Position numbers and translations under genes: made by a program
Notes under the pieces: model-generated
The model's database searches: none
What the model was told of the DNA's origin: nothing
Seen by the model: only the letters and a program-made list of their open reading frames with translations
Part shown: in pieces, positions 12,019 through 24,871 of the stretch
Position numbering within the stretch: the first letter of the stretch is position 1
Layout: every line of letters starts with the position of its first letter
Assembly (NCBI GenBank): GCA_021234155.1
Contig: JAJEKV010000050.1
Coordinates: 5,851,199-5,915,198, forward strand
Origin: Isoetes taiwanensis
Lineage: Eukaryota; Streptophyta; Lycopodiopsida; Isoetales; Isoetaceae
DNA length: 64,000 nt
Direction of reading: 5' to 3'

Positions 12019-12910
12019 GGGTGAAAATATTCTTACCCTGGTTTTGGTGATTCCATCGCGCTGAATACTTTCCCGTGATTACTTTCCCGCGGAATCACAG
12101 ACCCTTCGGGAATGGGATCCGTTCCGGAGACCCCGTTTTCCGTACCTGACACTCCGACAGGTGTACTTTCTGAAGGATCGCAGCCGTCCGTCTGCAGGTT
12201 GAATCCTGGCCGTTCGTTTTTATACCTCCCCGCGGAATCACAACGATAGAATACCGCCGGACGGAATCACCACATAATTATTCCACGCGATGGAATCACA
12301 ATCCCTTGATTCCGCCAGATGGAATCACCGCCACCGATTCCGCGGACGCGGAATGTTGTGGATGATATCGCGGTGGAATCACAACTGAAGAATTCCAGCG
12401 GACGAATCACAACTGAAGAATTCAGGGCCGAGAATCACCAATTTGTAATTCCGCGGGCCGGAATCACCCCTTTCCACTTAAGGTCGGACGGAATCCCCGT
12501 TCCCATATTCCAGATTCGCCCGGATGGAATCACTGAAATCGAAATGCCCGGCGGAATCACCCTGTCGATTCCATCCGGCGGAATCACCACAATGGAGTTC
12601 CGTCCGTGGAATCACCACAATCGATTCCGTCGGCGGAATCACCCGGATGGGATTCAGCCCGGCCCGGAATCACCCGAGTGGAAGAAGCTATCTGCCGGTT
12701 GCATGTTCGACCGTCTCAACGCCGAGGGCGCATATCATGGACGGATCGGCGGCCATGGGTGTGGTCGTGAGCCCCAGAATTTAAAAATGTTCATCCCGTC
12801 ACGAATTTTATTTCATACCATCAGATGGAATCACCTTTCAGTTCCTCCGTTGGAATCACTGCCCTTCCTCATTCGATGTGGCGGGGGAGCTCGGCATGGA
12901 TCTGGACGAG
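12019..12910. repeat. left TIR and subterminal GGAATCACC array
   Basis: After the 230-bp TIR come more than 15 copies of GGAATCAC(C), many preceded by ATTCCGCCGGA-like bases so that GATTCC and GGAATC face each other. Open frames through it (12319-12918) arise from the repeats and are not genes. Such arrays usually bind the transposase. Confidence 0.85.
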
Positions 12911-13063
12911 AAGATTGAGGAGGTTAGTGCCTGGAACAACTGATTTCCATGTCCTTGCAGCGGAGCAAGCTCTAATTACATTTTTAGTGGCAACCGCAAA
13001 GCGGAGCATCGGCAAAGCAGACCATCAGAAGGACATTTTGATCACAGTCGACTACCCTGGGTT

Positions 13064-15585
13064 ATGTTAGAGCACCAAAGTCCTGAACCGCGGGGGGGAG
13101 GGGGGGGGGGTACTCAACCGGTGTGGGTGTGCCACATTCCCACCTCACGGGTTAGGGATTTCATTGCTGGGGAGCAAAAAAGTGGGGAGGCACCATGCAG
13201 TTTCTACATAAGAAGCTCTCAAAGGAATAAAGAGCTATCCAAACCGGGCAAAGGTTCATATCTGACTTTGAAGAGGTACTGGTGTGTCTTTGGGCCAGAA
13301 GATAATTCTGAAAACACTCATGTTGTTGAGGATCGACGTCCCCCTCCAGGCCAAAGAAGGAAGAGGATTGAGAGGGGGGAGAGTGTTAGAAGGGGTTGAC
13401 AATGTCATTTTACTTTGAAACAGCTCTATCTTCTTCCCAATTGCACTCAAATTACCTACCACAAATGGGATCATGTGAAGGTGCAATCTGCCATGGTAAA
13501 GCACAACCTATTGAGAAAGGGTTGAGGTATAGGCTAGCACCATGGCTCACGGCTGAAAAGAAAGAATGGATCAAACAGAAGCTAGTGCACTATATAACAC
13601 CTAGAATGGTGATGAACATTCACCAGGAGAGGGTGAACTTGAAGAAGGAGCTAGTTGGTTTGGATGGGCTGTCCAGGGATGACATGTTGAAGGTGCATGA
13701 AGTCTACAATATTGACAAATTGGTGGCTCGAACTGTTTGGAAGTTGCATGAAGACCAAGCAACAAGCATCCATATGTGGGTCCAACAACACTAAGATTGT
13801 GTCTTTCACTACGAGCAAGGTGACATCTTTCAACTTGGGGTCATGACTCCCATTCAAAGGGATGCCATAGTGAGATTTGGAAAGGATAGAGCTATATGCC
13901 TTGACTCCACCTACAAGACAAATGAGAAGAGGTTTGGGCAAATCCTTTTTTGGTTCCTTGGAAATTAGGTTTGCTAAAGCGCGTTTCTATTTACATTGAA
14001 GGTATTACCTCTTCACTCTCATTGGATTCGATGACCACTTCAATGGGATGCCACTGGCTTGGATCGTCACGAATACCCAGAAAAAAGAGACAACAGCTAG
14101 ATGGCTTGAAGCTATGAAAGTGTGGGTTGAACACCACGACTCGACATGGAAGCCCTCATGTTTTATCACCGATTGTTGTGATGCTGAAATATATGCAATA
14201 AAGAAGGTAACAATGTTTCCTAGTTATCCTCATTTTCATTTTGGTTTATTTTGTTCCATTCTGACCATATGTGTCAACTTTCCCTCTCCACCACAGGTTT
14301 TCCTAAGCGACGCGTGTCAACCTTTGCATCCGCACGGAGGAGATTGGTTGAAGTGGTTGACAAAGAACGTGAAGAATAAAGATTTGAGGAACCAAATGTT
14401 CAAGAAGTTGGGCGAGATCATGTATGGAACAAAGTGTCCCCCATGTAACAATGAGTACGGGGATGATTACAGAGAGGCTGTTAGCTTCGAGGAAGTTGGA
14501 AACACTAAAGAGAAAGTACCTACAATATCCAAAGTTGGCGGCCTACATGAGTCAAGAGTGGACTCGCAACATTTGTGATTGGGTCCTTGCCACAAGAATC
14601 TTTCCCCATTCCAATCAAGAAACCAATGCTGCAATAGAAGCTTGGCACAAGGCGCTAAAATTGCGCCTTGGGATTTCCAAGTCCCAACTAAAGGGCAGGA
14701 GGATAGATTGGCTACTTCACATGCTTGTCCATGATGTGGAGACCCACATGGTATACTCTAGGTAGTTACTAGAAGTGACTAAAATTTGCTTCATGTATGC
14801 ACTAACCCTCCATACTGTATCATTTGCTTGCTGACAGGGGATTGAAGGAAGCTGGTTTTGTAATAAACACATCACAAGAGCAAATTATAGAGTCGGCTAT
14901 TCGCGGGGCTAGGCGAATTCCCGATGATGCAGTCACATTCGTGGATCTCGATGGAGGAGAGGCCTATGTCCAAACTCTTGATCTGAACCGCCAACCCTAC
15001 TTTGTCAATGGGGCACATAGGAATTGGGCGAGTTGTGATTGCCCATGGGGCGCCAAGGGGAACGTTTGCAAACACCAAGTGAAGGTTATCCAAATGATGG
15101 ATAGGTACAGGGATCAAGACCTCCTTAAAGTTCTAGGGTCCCAACATGGAAATGCATGTGGTGGCATGGAGCTCTTGTGCCCATGTAGATCTGATAACAC
15201 CCATGCTGATATCCTTGAAGGGGCCGAGGTGGACATAATTAGTCTAGAGGATGACATTAAACCAACCCCAAAAGTTGGCTTGACAGTGGAAGATGCTAGG
15301 GCATCTTTGGAATCTTGTGTTGCTAGGGTTATGGAGTGGGCCTCAAAGGATCCCACCCTCCTCATAGCCACGGAAGTGATGATGAGAAAGCTTGACATTA
15401 GACTTGAAAGGATGAACGAGGAGGAGGCCAATGACACAACCATAACATCTCTGCCAGTGTTGACAGCAGAGGAGGCTTATGGCACGAGTCTTGCTAGGGT
15501 GAAACCACTCTTGGAAATAGGGAAGAGGGAGGCAAAGAAAAGGAAACTTGGTTGGAAGGAATTGGAAATGGAAAACCTTGCCTAG
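13064..15585 (+). CDS. MURA-type MULE transposase with SWIM zinc finger
   Basis: The N-terminal part (about 13064-13380) includes CSFYIRSS...LKRYWCVFG. The helical pre-domain is GLRYRLAPWLTAEKKEWI (about 13520). The DDE core follows: first Asp in AICLDSTYKTN (about 13890), second in CFITDCCDAEIYAI (about 14160), and a candidate catalytic Glu in SNQETNAAIEAWHKA (about 14620). The SWIM finger CDCPWGAKGNVCKH lies at about 15030-15075. GT-AG introns are visible at about 14206-14297 and 14762-14837. An additional intron or break lies near 13965-14000. The frame also breaks near 13400 (FAR1-like C/H region), 13792 and about 14490, so the copy is damaged or contains unrecognised introns. It sits just inside the left subterminal array. 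Confidence 0.85.
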
Positions 15586-15589
15586 ATGT

Positions 15590-16260
15590 GTTGTGTACAA
15601 ATACTCTATGTACTATGTATAACTACTCCATGTATAACCAATGTATGTACAAATACTCCATGTATAACTACTCTATGTATAACTACTCTCCTCCTGTACA
15701 TGTACAAATAATCCATGTACAAATATTCTATGTATAACTACTCTATGTATAACTAGTCAATGTATAACTATTCTATGTACAAATACTCTATCTATAACTA
15801 TTGTATGTACAAATACTCTATGCACAAATACTCTATGTATAATTACTCCAAGTTATACTACTCCATGTATAACTACTCTATCCATAAATACTCCATGTAT
15901 AACTACTCCAAGTTATACTACTCCATGTATAACCAGTCTATGTATAACTACTCTATGTACAAATACTCTATGTATAACTATTGTATGTACAAATACTCTA
16001 TGTTTCTACTCCAGGTATAACCCTAACTACTCCATGTATAAATACTTTATGTATAACTATATGTATGAACACTCTATGTATATATACTCTTCGTATAGCT
16101 ACTCCACGTATAACTACTTCATGTCTAAATACTCCATGTATAACTTATCTATGTACAAATATCGTATGTACAAATACTACATGTACAAGTAATCTATGTA
16201 CAAATACTCCACTAACTAAATGTCTAATTACTTTGTTGTTTATCTGCTCTATGTATAAAA
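15590..16260. repeat. minisatellite of CTCTATGTATAACTA-like units
   Basis: About 45 imperfect tandem units of roughly 12-15 bp, alternating TATGTATAACTACTC and TATGTACAAATACTC forms, start within a few bases of the transposase stop codon. Open frames in it only reflect the repeat (MYNYSMYNYS...). Confidence 0.95.
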
Positions 16261-16565
16261 ATGTTATGCACAAATTCACAATTTTGTGTAAATTCACAAT
16301 ATGTATAGAATATTCCATGGTATGGAATCACCAATGACGCCATTGGATAGAATACATCAGGAAAAAACAGTTTGTATGCTTGGACTTGCATGTGCTTGCA
16401 ATTTGAAGCTAACTGAACAGATTGAACATCTAATAACTTAGATTTGTATTCTCAAAAAAAGGCCTTAAGCACAAAAGGATTTGTATTCGATTGGGATTCA
16501 GAAATCCTCCGGAATCAAAGAAAGGTGTGTCAACAGAAACTAGAAAAAAAAGGACTCTCCTCCTT

Positions 16566-17282
16566 CATTAATCATCGCGAGCTATGCACTGTAACTGGGG
16601 CGGGCTCGTTTTCTCTGCGTAGTTCATGCAGTAAGTTAGTTGCAGCAGAAATAAAGAACATCAACACCTTGTTGGTTTGAACCAGCAGAACCTTTGCGGC
16701 TACACTTTGCAGATAACTCCTTCGGCACTTCAGTTTCGTGAATGTAGGCAAACAGATTCTTTGCCCACTCCTCATCAAGCGTCTCGTGCCCAGGGATTTT
16801 GGAAACGTTGGAAACCTTCACAGGGATCCTAATGCATTCACAACCGTTTCCCAAAGGTATGGCGACGAAAATTGGCAGCACCTCTACCAGTGCACGACTC
16901 CGGAGACGCTCCTGCAGACTCTCAAGCCTGCACTCCTTGAGAGCCTCCAGAAAACCGAGGTCCACCACGAGGACGCCGTCGAGTATGGCTATTGGGGGGC
17001 AGTCCGCCATGCCTGGAACTCAGCAACAAATGATAAGAACATCCATCATTTCGTTTAACAGACGAACATGATTCTTACCGAATTATAGAAGCACAGAGGT
17101 TGCTGGACCTGATAATGATGAACTGGAAGCTAGCGCCGACGACTGGGAAGCAAGCGCCGACGGGGAAGATCGAAGCGCCTCACTGGGCGACAGCCAAGGA
17201 ATTATGAGTGCATACGAAGAGACGAAGAGGAAGGTGCTGGTCTGGCGGCCGATGGATGATTCTGTGGAGTGGAATCACCCCC
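16566..17282 (-). CDS. unrecognised small minus-strand gene of the giant MULE
   Basis: The best model has a 5' exon ending at a GT donor near 17080 (AATTCG/GTAAGA) and an acceptor TTCCAG at about 17014. The coding exon begins MADCPPIAILDGVLVVDLGF and runs to about 16667, with a possible further donor (AACAAG/GTGTTG). The protein contains alternating hydrophobic strands and VPKELSAKCSRKG near its end; I recognise no domain. The opposite strand also has an acidic open frame here (about 17084-17285), so strand choice is uncertain. It could be an accessory MULE gene or captured host exons. Confidence 0.35.
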
Positions 17283-17530
17283 TATAGACCTAGATTTGGC
17301 CCTAAATTGTCTGTCAGTGTAGCCGCTAACGTGGCGCCGTTTCATTCCCCGTTGCGTACGCCAGTTTGACGTCCGTCAGAATGGCAGGCATTTGACGTGA
17401 AGAAGCAATTAATGCCTACGGCTTGCAATGATGGCGGCGGACATTCCACGGCATGGAATCACCATCTTGTGATTCCACCGGATAGATGACAACTTTAGAG
17501 ATACCACGCGAAGGAATCACCAACTTACAT
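17250..17530. repeat. internal GGAATCACC/GTGATTCC motifs of the MULE
   Basis: Terminal-type motifs recur at about 17268, 17452-17480 and 17507-17520 (and once at 16310-16335). They may be an old internal subterminal array or the decayed end of a smaller MULE. Confidence 0.6.
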
Positions 17531-17617
17531 TTTTGACCATATGGCATTTTGTTGGCTAGAAATTATAATTAGGTATAGATTCTCTTTTTTTAGTGGTGGT
17601 ATCTACGGCATATTCCC

Positions 17618-19104
17618 TGTGACGTCCCCTGCTCATATACGATGCCCGCACCGTATACAAATAGGAGTTCATCCCCCGCACCAGCTCCACACTGGTACCG
17701 GGCCCTCCACATATCACTGTGACCGCCTAGAGTCCACAGTGGGAAGAGTGGAAGGGTCATTTTACCCCGTCTTCCTCAGGGCCTACCTAGCTGCGGAAGC
17801 ATAAACATACACGTCAGTGACATAACATCATATATCCACCTCGAAGGGTGGTCCATCACATCTGCATAGACAAGATCGGCACCATACATATGGGAGTTCC
17901 TACCCAAGGCTCAGACTCAAAGGGATGATCGACGCTTTGGGTCTCCGAGTTCATTTGCGCGTAATTCATGGCAATGGATTTGGGCGGGCATAAGAACATG
18001 GCTTAGGGTTGTCCACTCCATCGCCCCTCCCCGTGCACACTTTGCGAGTAGGTTGAAAAAGTGTTGGGACCTGATCAGACTCACGGGTGCATAGCCAAAG
18101 GGGCTATTCCCGGGTTACATCTCCCCCCCCGATGGGGGGCGGTAGGGATCACTCCCTCCGGAGATCTACATGCTAACCCAAGGTGACTAGAGGGCCACCG
18201 CCCTTATTCGACTTCGACCCCCACCGGAGAGTGACGATCACCCCACCTGTCGAGCCCATGCCTTACCCACACGGTGGCAAGCCATTAGACCTAGTCACTC
18301 GATCCCCTGGGTAGGCCTTACACACCAGAGGGATCGGCCGAGGGTTAGAACACCTAACCTCATTCTAAGCCGGCCCGCCCCTTCACCCACAACGGGTGGG
18401 CTCCACCTACAGCCGAATCTAGTAATGCACTAAGAGGGACTAGCTAGGAGCATCATCTACTAAGCTTTTAAGTCTCTACCCCCTTCCCAATACAATGAGT
18501 CCACGTAATACAATCATCCATCATATGATCATAAATAATAAGAATTAATCTAATACATAGAGTTAATTCTTTTAGTTAGAGTCAATCTCGTGGTCCGCCT
18601 TGGCTACAAAGGGCGATCTAATAGGCTAAGCCACCGGGTTTGAAGGTCGGAATGAGGTTTAAGCTATTCAATCGACCAAATACCGATCCTCGGTTCACTC
18701 CTCTTGATCCAAGGCGCCCATGTCTCTGCTCGTTTTTGGGATGCGTCCGGAAGGATGATCGACAAGCCGGGCGCATCGCGATCGTGGGAGTTGGAATTGA
18801 CTCCTCGGTAGCGAATCTGAGCTCGGAAGGTCCGTGGGCTAAAAAGGGAATGTTAGGGTTTGGTCCCTTATGTAGGCTATTAGTTAGGTTTAGGGTTTTC
18901 CATGACCCTTGGTCTACTTTTTTAATGGGTTAAAGGTCTAAAGGTGCGCAAGATTGCTAAGTGTGCGCACCATTGCAAGTTGCCCCTAGGGCGCCCTTGC
19001 TTGGGTGTATGTCTACAGACATCGCCGACCGGCGGCGGTGGTACGCGTGGATGGCTGCAATACGGTATACGTCTTGAGACCGTATATCCTATTGGAACGT
19101 CACA
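17618..19104 (-). repeat. chromovirus 3' LTR
   Basis: 1487 bp, TGTGACGT...ACGTCACA. It aligns over its whole length with the LTR at 29111-30606. It differs mainly at CNG sites: CG or CCG here where the other copy has CAG or CTG. Confidence 0.95.
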
Positions 19105-19119
19105 TTCTCCCCACCTTGA
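19105..19119 (-). other. chromovirus polypurine tract
   Basis: Read on the minus strand it is AAGGTGGGGAGAA directly before the 3' LTR, the expected plus-strand primer position. Confidence 0.8.
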
Positions 19120-19938
19120 ATTGATGCTGTCCGCAGCATCATGGGTCTCCCCACCTTGGGATCTTCTTAACCTGCAATCAACCTCATGCATACCATATAC
19201 TTATTATTATAGTCATACATTTAATAGGATTACCTCAAGGTAATATTTATAGAACATTGTTATACTATTATTCAATCCAATGGTTTATCACTTATGTCAT
19301 TATAACAATAACTCCTAATGTCTCGGTTATTTATTATCTATACAATTATTGCTCGAAGTACTCCTTATTCCTTGCAACACATTATAACGAAATTGTGTTG
19401 CAAGTTCTCGTAGTTCGACCTCCTGGCCCTCCGGAGCGCTCTATTGGCCTGCAGGTCAACACTACGTTAGTACCATTAATATTAAATAAAAAATTTTGGT
19501 TATATGGTGACCACCCCACCTATCTACATGGATGCATGGCTAATCTCCGTAGGGAAGAGGGTGAATCTTCCATTATGGCCGTGGAGACGACCTATATGCC
19601 TATATGCCGCCATGCCTACACCCTAGTTGCCCAAACATGGCGGATAGGTCCTTCCCGTGATATGGGGCTGAAGGCCGATTCCTCCTATCAAAGCATATAT
19701 GGGGCTAGAGGTGCTTTTCCTATCAATGCATTCCTCAATGACCTTTCTTCGAGGTCGTCTACTACTCGGGAACGTAGTAGACTTTCTAAAAGCGGAACCA
19801 TGGTCATGCCTACATTGACATCACACTGACGCCCTAGAGATCACCGTAGTGATCTCATCATCGCAGAATAACGCATGCAACCCTTACCTCATAGGTTGCA
19901 TACGAGATTATACTTAACTAGATAAGCTATTAATCTAC
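19120..19938 (-). other. chromovirus 3' non-coding region
   Basis: Between the chromodomain relic and the polypurine tract. A plus-strand open frame at 19257-19829 has no features and is taken as chance. Confidence 0.5.
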
Positions 19939-20130
19939 TCAAATCGACATGCGAAGCCGATTTCTTCGGAGATGACCGCCGTCCCATTGCTCCATAAACC
20001 GCGGGTAGATGCTTTTTTCCGTGTCTCTTTTAAGTACCCATGTTGCGCCTTCCACCGGTAAGTGTTTCCACTTGACTGGGCACTTGGATGAACTCGGATC
20101 TCCTTGTTTTCTTGAATGCTTTATCAAGGA
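19939..20130 (-). pseudogene. integrase C-terminal chromodomain
   Basis: VKWKHLPVEGATW matches the aromatic core of retroelement chromodomains (VKWKGxPxxEATW). It is followed by a short acidic/basic tail (RFMEQWDG). It lies one frameshift downstream of the integrase tail. In chromoviruses this module directs integration to chromatin, in some groups through methylated H3K9. Confidence 0.75.
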
Positions 20131-21230
20131 TTAGCTCTAGAACTATTTCCAATTGCTCTTCTGTCATCTCCAACATCGTTGGGGTATCCAAAATTTCTTC
20201 TGGATTGGGAGTATGCTTCTTCAGCAAACTCACGTGGAAGACTTTGTGGATCTTTAAGTGTGCTGGCAAGTCTAACTTGTAGGATTGGTTACCCACTCTT
20301 TTGACTATTTTAAAGGGTCCAGCCCACCTTGGAGCAAGCTTCTTGCAATTCCCGATGCGGAGCTTCGCCTGCTTCACCTTGATCTTGAGCCACACATTGT
20401 CTCCAACTTGAACTCTCGACCGCTCGATGCTTGTCTACGATGCTCTTCTCGACGACTCCTTTGCCGCTAGGAGATATCCGGACTTCTTCCACGAGCTGTT
20501 GCATGTCGCCCAACATTTGTTGCGAGACTTCCACTTTTGACACGGGATTGTGCCAAGTGTCTGGAGTTAGGCATTGGTAGCCGTAGTTGATCATGAACGG
20601 CGACATTTGGGATGATTCCTGCTTGGTGCTATTGTATGCAAATTCAACCAAGTGAATAAATTCCTCCCACATACCTTGTTTGTTCCGGACATAGTTTGAA
20701 CATGTCTTCCAATATTCGTTGACACGCCTCGCTTGCCCATCCGCCTCGAGGATGATAGGCCGTGCTCATGGATAGCTTTGTTCCAATCGTTGTGAAGAGA
20801 TCCTGCCAGAAGGCACTAATGAACTTTGGATCTCGGTCGGAGATGATTTCCCTTGGCATGCCATGGAGTCTGAAGATCTCTTTGGTGAAGAGCTTTGCCG
20901 TATCCATAGTCGTGCGGTCCGTGGTCCTACATGGCACAAAATGGGCCATTTTCGATAACTTGTCAACCCGACCATCAAGGCATCCTTGCCTCTTACCGTC
21001 CTTGGCGCCTTTGTTATAAAGTCCATGCTGACTACCTCCCACTTAGCGTTTGGGACTGCTAATGGTTCCAGTGCCCCTGGTATTCGGAGTTGTTCTGCCT
21101 TTGTTTGCTGGCATAGCTGACACTCCTTGATGTAGCGAGCTATCTGCTTCTTCATTCCCGGCCAATAGTAGCTGCTACGCACTTTAAAATATGTCTTCAT
21201 AAATCCTCGCGTGGCCAGCTATTGGCTGTT
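20030..21230 (-). pseudogene. Ty3/gypsy integrase
   Basis: The pieces in order are the zinc-binding domain (YYWPGMKKQIARYIKECQLC then QQTK, about 21090-21150), the core with VVSMDFI (about 21030) and GMPREIISDRDPKF (about 20840-20870), then HP..G, then RILEDMFK in a shifted frame. The GPF/GPY-type tail is LAPRWAGPFKIVKRVG (about 20290-20335) followed by HKVFHVSLLKKH. The frame changes at about 20730 and elsewhere. At 20711-20720 the shift is explained by CG where the conserved VNRILE needs CAG. Catalytic residues are recognisable but split between frames. Confidence 0.85.
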
Positions 21231-21418
21231 GTGGGTGTTGTGGAGGATCAACCTTCTTACTCCGGATGATTCCCAAGACGCACAACTTGTTCTTATGGTA
21301 TAGGAGGTTACCTTCCTTCCTAAAGTTTTTGAAGGCTTCCCTCTCCTTATCCGTTTTCGCTTCCTTGCAAGGCTTGCCCATACTTCCTTGAAGTCGACAT
21401 CCGCTGGCAATGTTTCTT

Positions 21419-23100
21419 CTATCTTTTCCCGTATATTTGAAGAAGCGTCGAGATTGCATTGCGGTGTACCCCGTTTGTCGTGGATGTCTTGAAAGCATCT
21501 GCTACCACGTTAAGCTTCGGGTTTGTAGAGACTATCTCAAAGTCGCACTCGAGAAATTCCATCCACCTTCTCTCTGCCTTAGATTGAGATGTGGTTGTGT
21601 GAATACGCATTGGAGGCTCTGGGGTGATCAATGTCCAACCGAACTTCCTCCCTAAGAGGTAATGCCTCCAGATTCTCAATGCCCCGACAACCGCTAGCGG
21701 CCTCGGTCATGTGTCCGTAACGCGTTTGGCGTTGTTCATTTTCCTTGAGTCGCACGCTATTACCCGCTCTTCTTGCATTAGCACCGCACTCGTGGCTATC
21801 TTGTTTGGCGCGTCGTTGCCACCAATTTGTCCTTTTTCCGGGTCCGGTGGTCAAGACGGGAGCGGTTGTCAAGGCTTCCTTCAACAACTCAAATCCCGCG
21901 CTTGGGCTTTCTTTGAGCCAATGGTCGGCCCAATTTTTGACTTTCTCCGTTTTTGTCAAGTCCGCCGATTGGGGCTGCTATCTTTCGCGGGTTCTTTCAC
22001 GAACTTCCTGTAATACCCGCTAGGCCAAGGAAACTTCCGACCTCGTGGACGCGTTCTTTGTCTTTGGCCATTGATTACCGCTTTAATCTTGGCGGGTCTG
22101 CCGAGATTCCTTCGCTGAAATCACATGACCGAGGTATTCCACCTTCTCTCAAGGCGGTGACACTTTGACAACTTGGCATACAACCGATGTCTCCTTAATT
22201 TTCGAGCACTTTTCGACGTCGGCCGAGCATGCTCTTCAATGGATTTATCAGACACCGAATCGTCGCCAAGAATACTATCACAAAGGTGTCCAAGTATTCT
22301 TCGAAGATGTCGCTCATGAGTCTCATGAACATAGCTGGGCGTTGGATAGCCCAAATGGCATTCTGATGAACTCATAATGCCCGTGATCCGGTTAAAGCCG
22401 CTTTGTGGATGTCCTCTTCCTTTATTCTGATTTGGTGGTACCGATCTTAGGTCGATCTTGAGAAGACCTTTGCCCTTGGAGTTGGTCCATCAAGTCGCCT
22501 CGACTGGGAGGAGTCGCATTATTTGTTCTTGATGGTGTGCTTGTTCAATTGTCTCAGTAGTCTATGCACATCCTCAAGCTTCCATCCTTCTTCTTGACAA
22601 AGAGGATGGGTGCCCCAAATGGTGAGACACCGGGCCCGATAAACCCTAGATCGAGCAATTCTTGTAGTCGCTTCTTTAGTTCAAGAAGTTCATGTGTGGT
22701 CATTCTATATGGGGCCTTGCTTGTCGGCTTGGTCCCCTCGGTTCGAAAGTGCTATCTCACACTCTACTCCCCGTAAGGAGGAAGCTTCTCGATCTCATCC
22801 GGAAAGAGGTCGTGGAACTCCTTAACCAAGTTGGCGATTGGCTTGGGTAACTTGCTGAGCCCCTTGTCTTCCTTGCTTTCTTCTGACTCGGGTTCCTCAA
22901 TCTCGAAGTTTGAAGATGTATGCTACCTTCTCGCTCTTTATAGATTTGAGCAGCTTCTTAACGGACATACATTGCATGATGGGGTAACTTCTTTACCCGC
23001 GGATCTCAATGGCCTTGTTGTCGGGTGTTGGGAAGGTCACCTTCCGCTTTCACAATCAATGATAGCCCCCGGCTGGTCCGAGGTACTCCATTCCAACAAT
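21419..23100 (-). pseudogene. Ty3/gypsy reverse transcriptase and RNase H
   Basis: The RT N-terminal region reads LPDEIEKLPP (about 22790-22820), then [19 protein letters not shown] (about 22600-22660) and RMCIDY. The active-site region reads FVIVFL followed by a shifted GDD (about 22255-22285), where a missing base in CTG would restore the usual LDDIL. The RNase H remnant is at 21419-21700. At least five frame changes occur, so this is not translatable as assembled. Confidence 0.8.
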
Positions 23101-23136
23101 CAGGTCAGATTTGCCAATGCCCATTACTTACGCCCC

Positions 23137-24548
23137 CTATCGGATATTAATTCCTGGCAAGTCAATGTCGAAGTTGATTCTCTTCCCCGCTGTATGTCTT
23201 ACTGCCCCGCTTGCCAAGACTACGGGCCTTGGTTTGGACTTTAGGGGTTTCAATTTCAACATTTCAACCATCCTCGGGGATGCGAAGTTATGGCTACTTC
23301 CAGAGTCTATCAAGACTATGAAGGACTTGGCCTTTGCCTTCCCTACTGTGGTGATTACCTTATACTGGGTCTCTGCCTGTTCTGTATCTATAGCAGCGAA
23401 GATGTGGCACTCACCCTGAATGTAATCGCGTGCCTCCTCGCCGTCCTCGTCTGATGGAGTGTCCCATCCGCCCAACTCTGCTAGCGCTGAGCTCATAACA
23501 AATGGGCAGTTCGCTGTTCGGTGGCCCGGCTGGAAACATCTAAAGCAGAGCTGCTTCTCTATGCATTCCTGCCTTTTCTCCTTGGGCATCGCCTGCAAGA
23601 AGGACCGTACCGCTTTGGAGTAGTTGGAACCTTCCTGTTTGTCCTTGAAGGACACCTGCTTTCTTTCCTGCTGTTTCCACTGGTTGCTATTATATGGGGA
23701 CTTTGCCGGGCTTGGGCTGGCTGCCCTAGGACTGTAGCTCCCTGTTGCTTTCCCTCTATCCTGATAGTGAGGGTGCCTCTGTGCACTGTTTTGCGGCCCC
23801 GATCCTTGCAAACTAATTGCCTTGGACTCCGCTTCAGACACTGTTTTGGGGTCTATTGCCCTTACGAGTTTCCTGAGTTCCTCGTTCAGCCCTTCTATGT
23901 AGCTTTCCACTGCGTGTTTTCATTTCGGTTTAGGCACATACTGGTCTTAGCCTCATGAACTCTTGATTGTATACGCGACCGTTTTGTACCCTGCTGCAAT
24001 CTGTAAAACTGCTGCATCATGTTCGACTTGTGTTCCCGAGGAACATAGTGTTTCTTGAAAGCTTTTGAGAACTTCTTAAATCGGCATGCGTCCCTGCTCA
24101 ACCCATGGGCTTTGGCATAGCCCTTCCACCATATGCGTGCGGCCCCTTTCAGGTTGGCTGTCGCCACCCTGCCTTTGTCTTTGTCCTTCATACCATAGGC
24201 ATTGCCGTACTCGCTCATTTCGTCCAGCCATGCCTCCGCCTCTAGGCCGGATCTGTTCTCGCCCGAGAACTGTTCAAGTTTCCGGGCTTTCCACACATTG
24301 CCCAGTGCTGAGTCCACCTTTTTCTGGTAATCTAAGGCCTTAGTGTCCTTGTGCCTGCCGTCTCTACGGTCCGGCGCTTGCTCAGCCTCTTTTTCAGACT
24401 CAGAGTCGGAAGTTGAGCTTGATTCGGAGGTCTCTGTGCTAGGGGACCTCCTTCTCTTACTCCTTCTCTTGTCCTTCCCCGACTTTCGGGGCGTCGTTTG
24501 TGGCCCGGATGATGCTTGGGCTGCTAGTAGGGCCTTTATCTGGTCCAA
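23137..24548 (-). CDS. chromovirus Gag and protease
   Basis: The Gag capsid-like part (24548-23895) begins MDQIKALLAAQ, has an RS/SE-rich linker (SKRRRSPSTETSESSS), then RKLEQFSGEN...AEAWLDEM and WWKGYAKAHG...FKKHYVPRE, typical of plant Retrotrans_gag. After a frame change near 23900, the next ORF (23910-23137) continues with AESKAISLQG. It has a CCHC knuckle (CFRCFQPGHRTANC, about 23510) and the aspartic protease motif LIDSGSSHNFASPRM (about 23270-23310). Nucleic-acid binding and polyprotein cleavage are the expected roles. Confidence 0.85.
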
Positions 24549-24871
24549 GTCCGATTCAGCATCTGCGACAACTCTTCTTCGGGTGTCATGGGGCCATATC
24601 CTTCAAGAGGTTCCTTTGAAGTGGTTGCCCGTCGAGAGTTTCTTCATCTCTGTTGGGCCTCCCTGTTTTGCTCGATTCGTTCGTTGTTCCCTTTCTCGCA
24701 TACACAATTGGTCATGGTTTATGCGGTTAGTTTTGTTTGCTCTTTTGCATTATATGTGTTGTTGGTATAGTTATGAGCAAAATATATCAACAAAATGTTT
24801 AAAATGCACAAGAAGTTATATTTATATTATATAATATGTTTTACTACAAAGGACTCACGGTATCAAGATTC

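Noticed and set aside
12319-12918. 199-residue open frame at the left MULE end
   Set aside because: It runs through the GGAATCACC array and its protein (ESPPPIP...GGITLSIP...) only mirrors the repeat; no start context or domain.
15552-16337. Tyr/Met-rich open frames (MYNYSMYKYS)
   Set aside because: Direct translation of the minisatellite, present in several frames.
19257-19829. 190-residue plus-strand open frame in the chromovirus
   Set aside because: Lies in the 3' non-coding region antisense to the element; no domain and no sign of selection.
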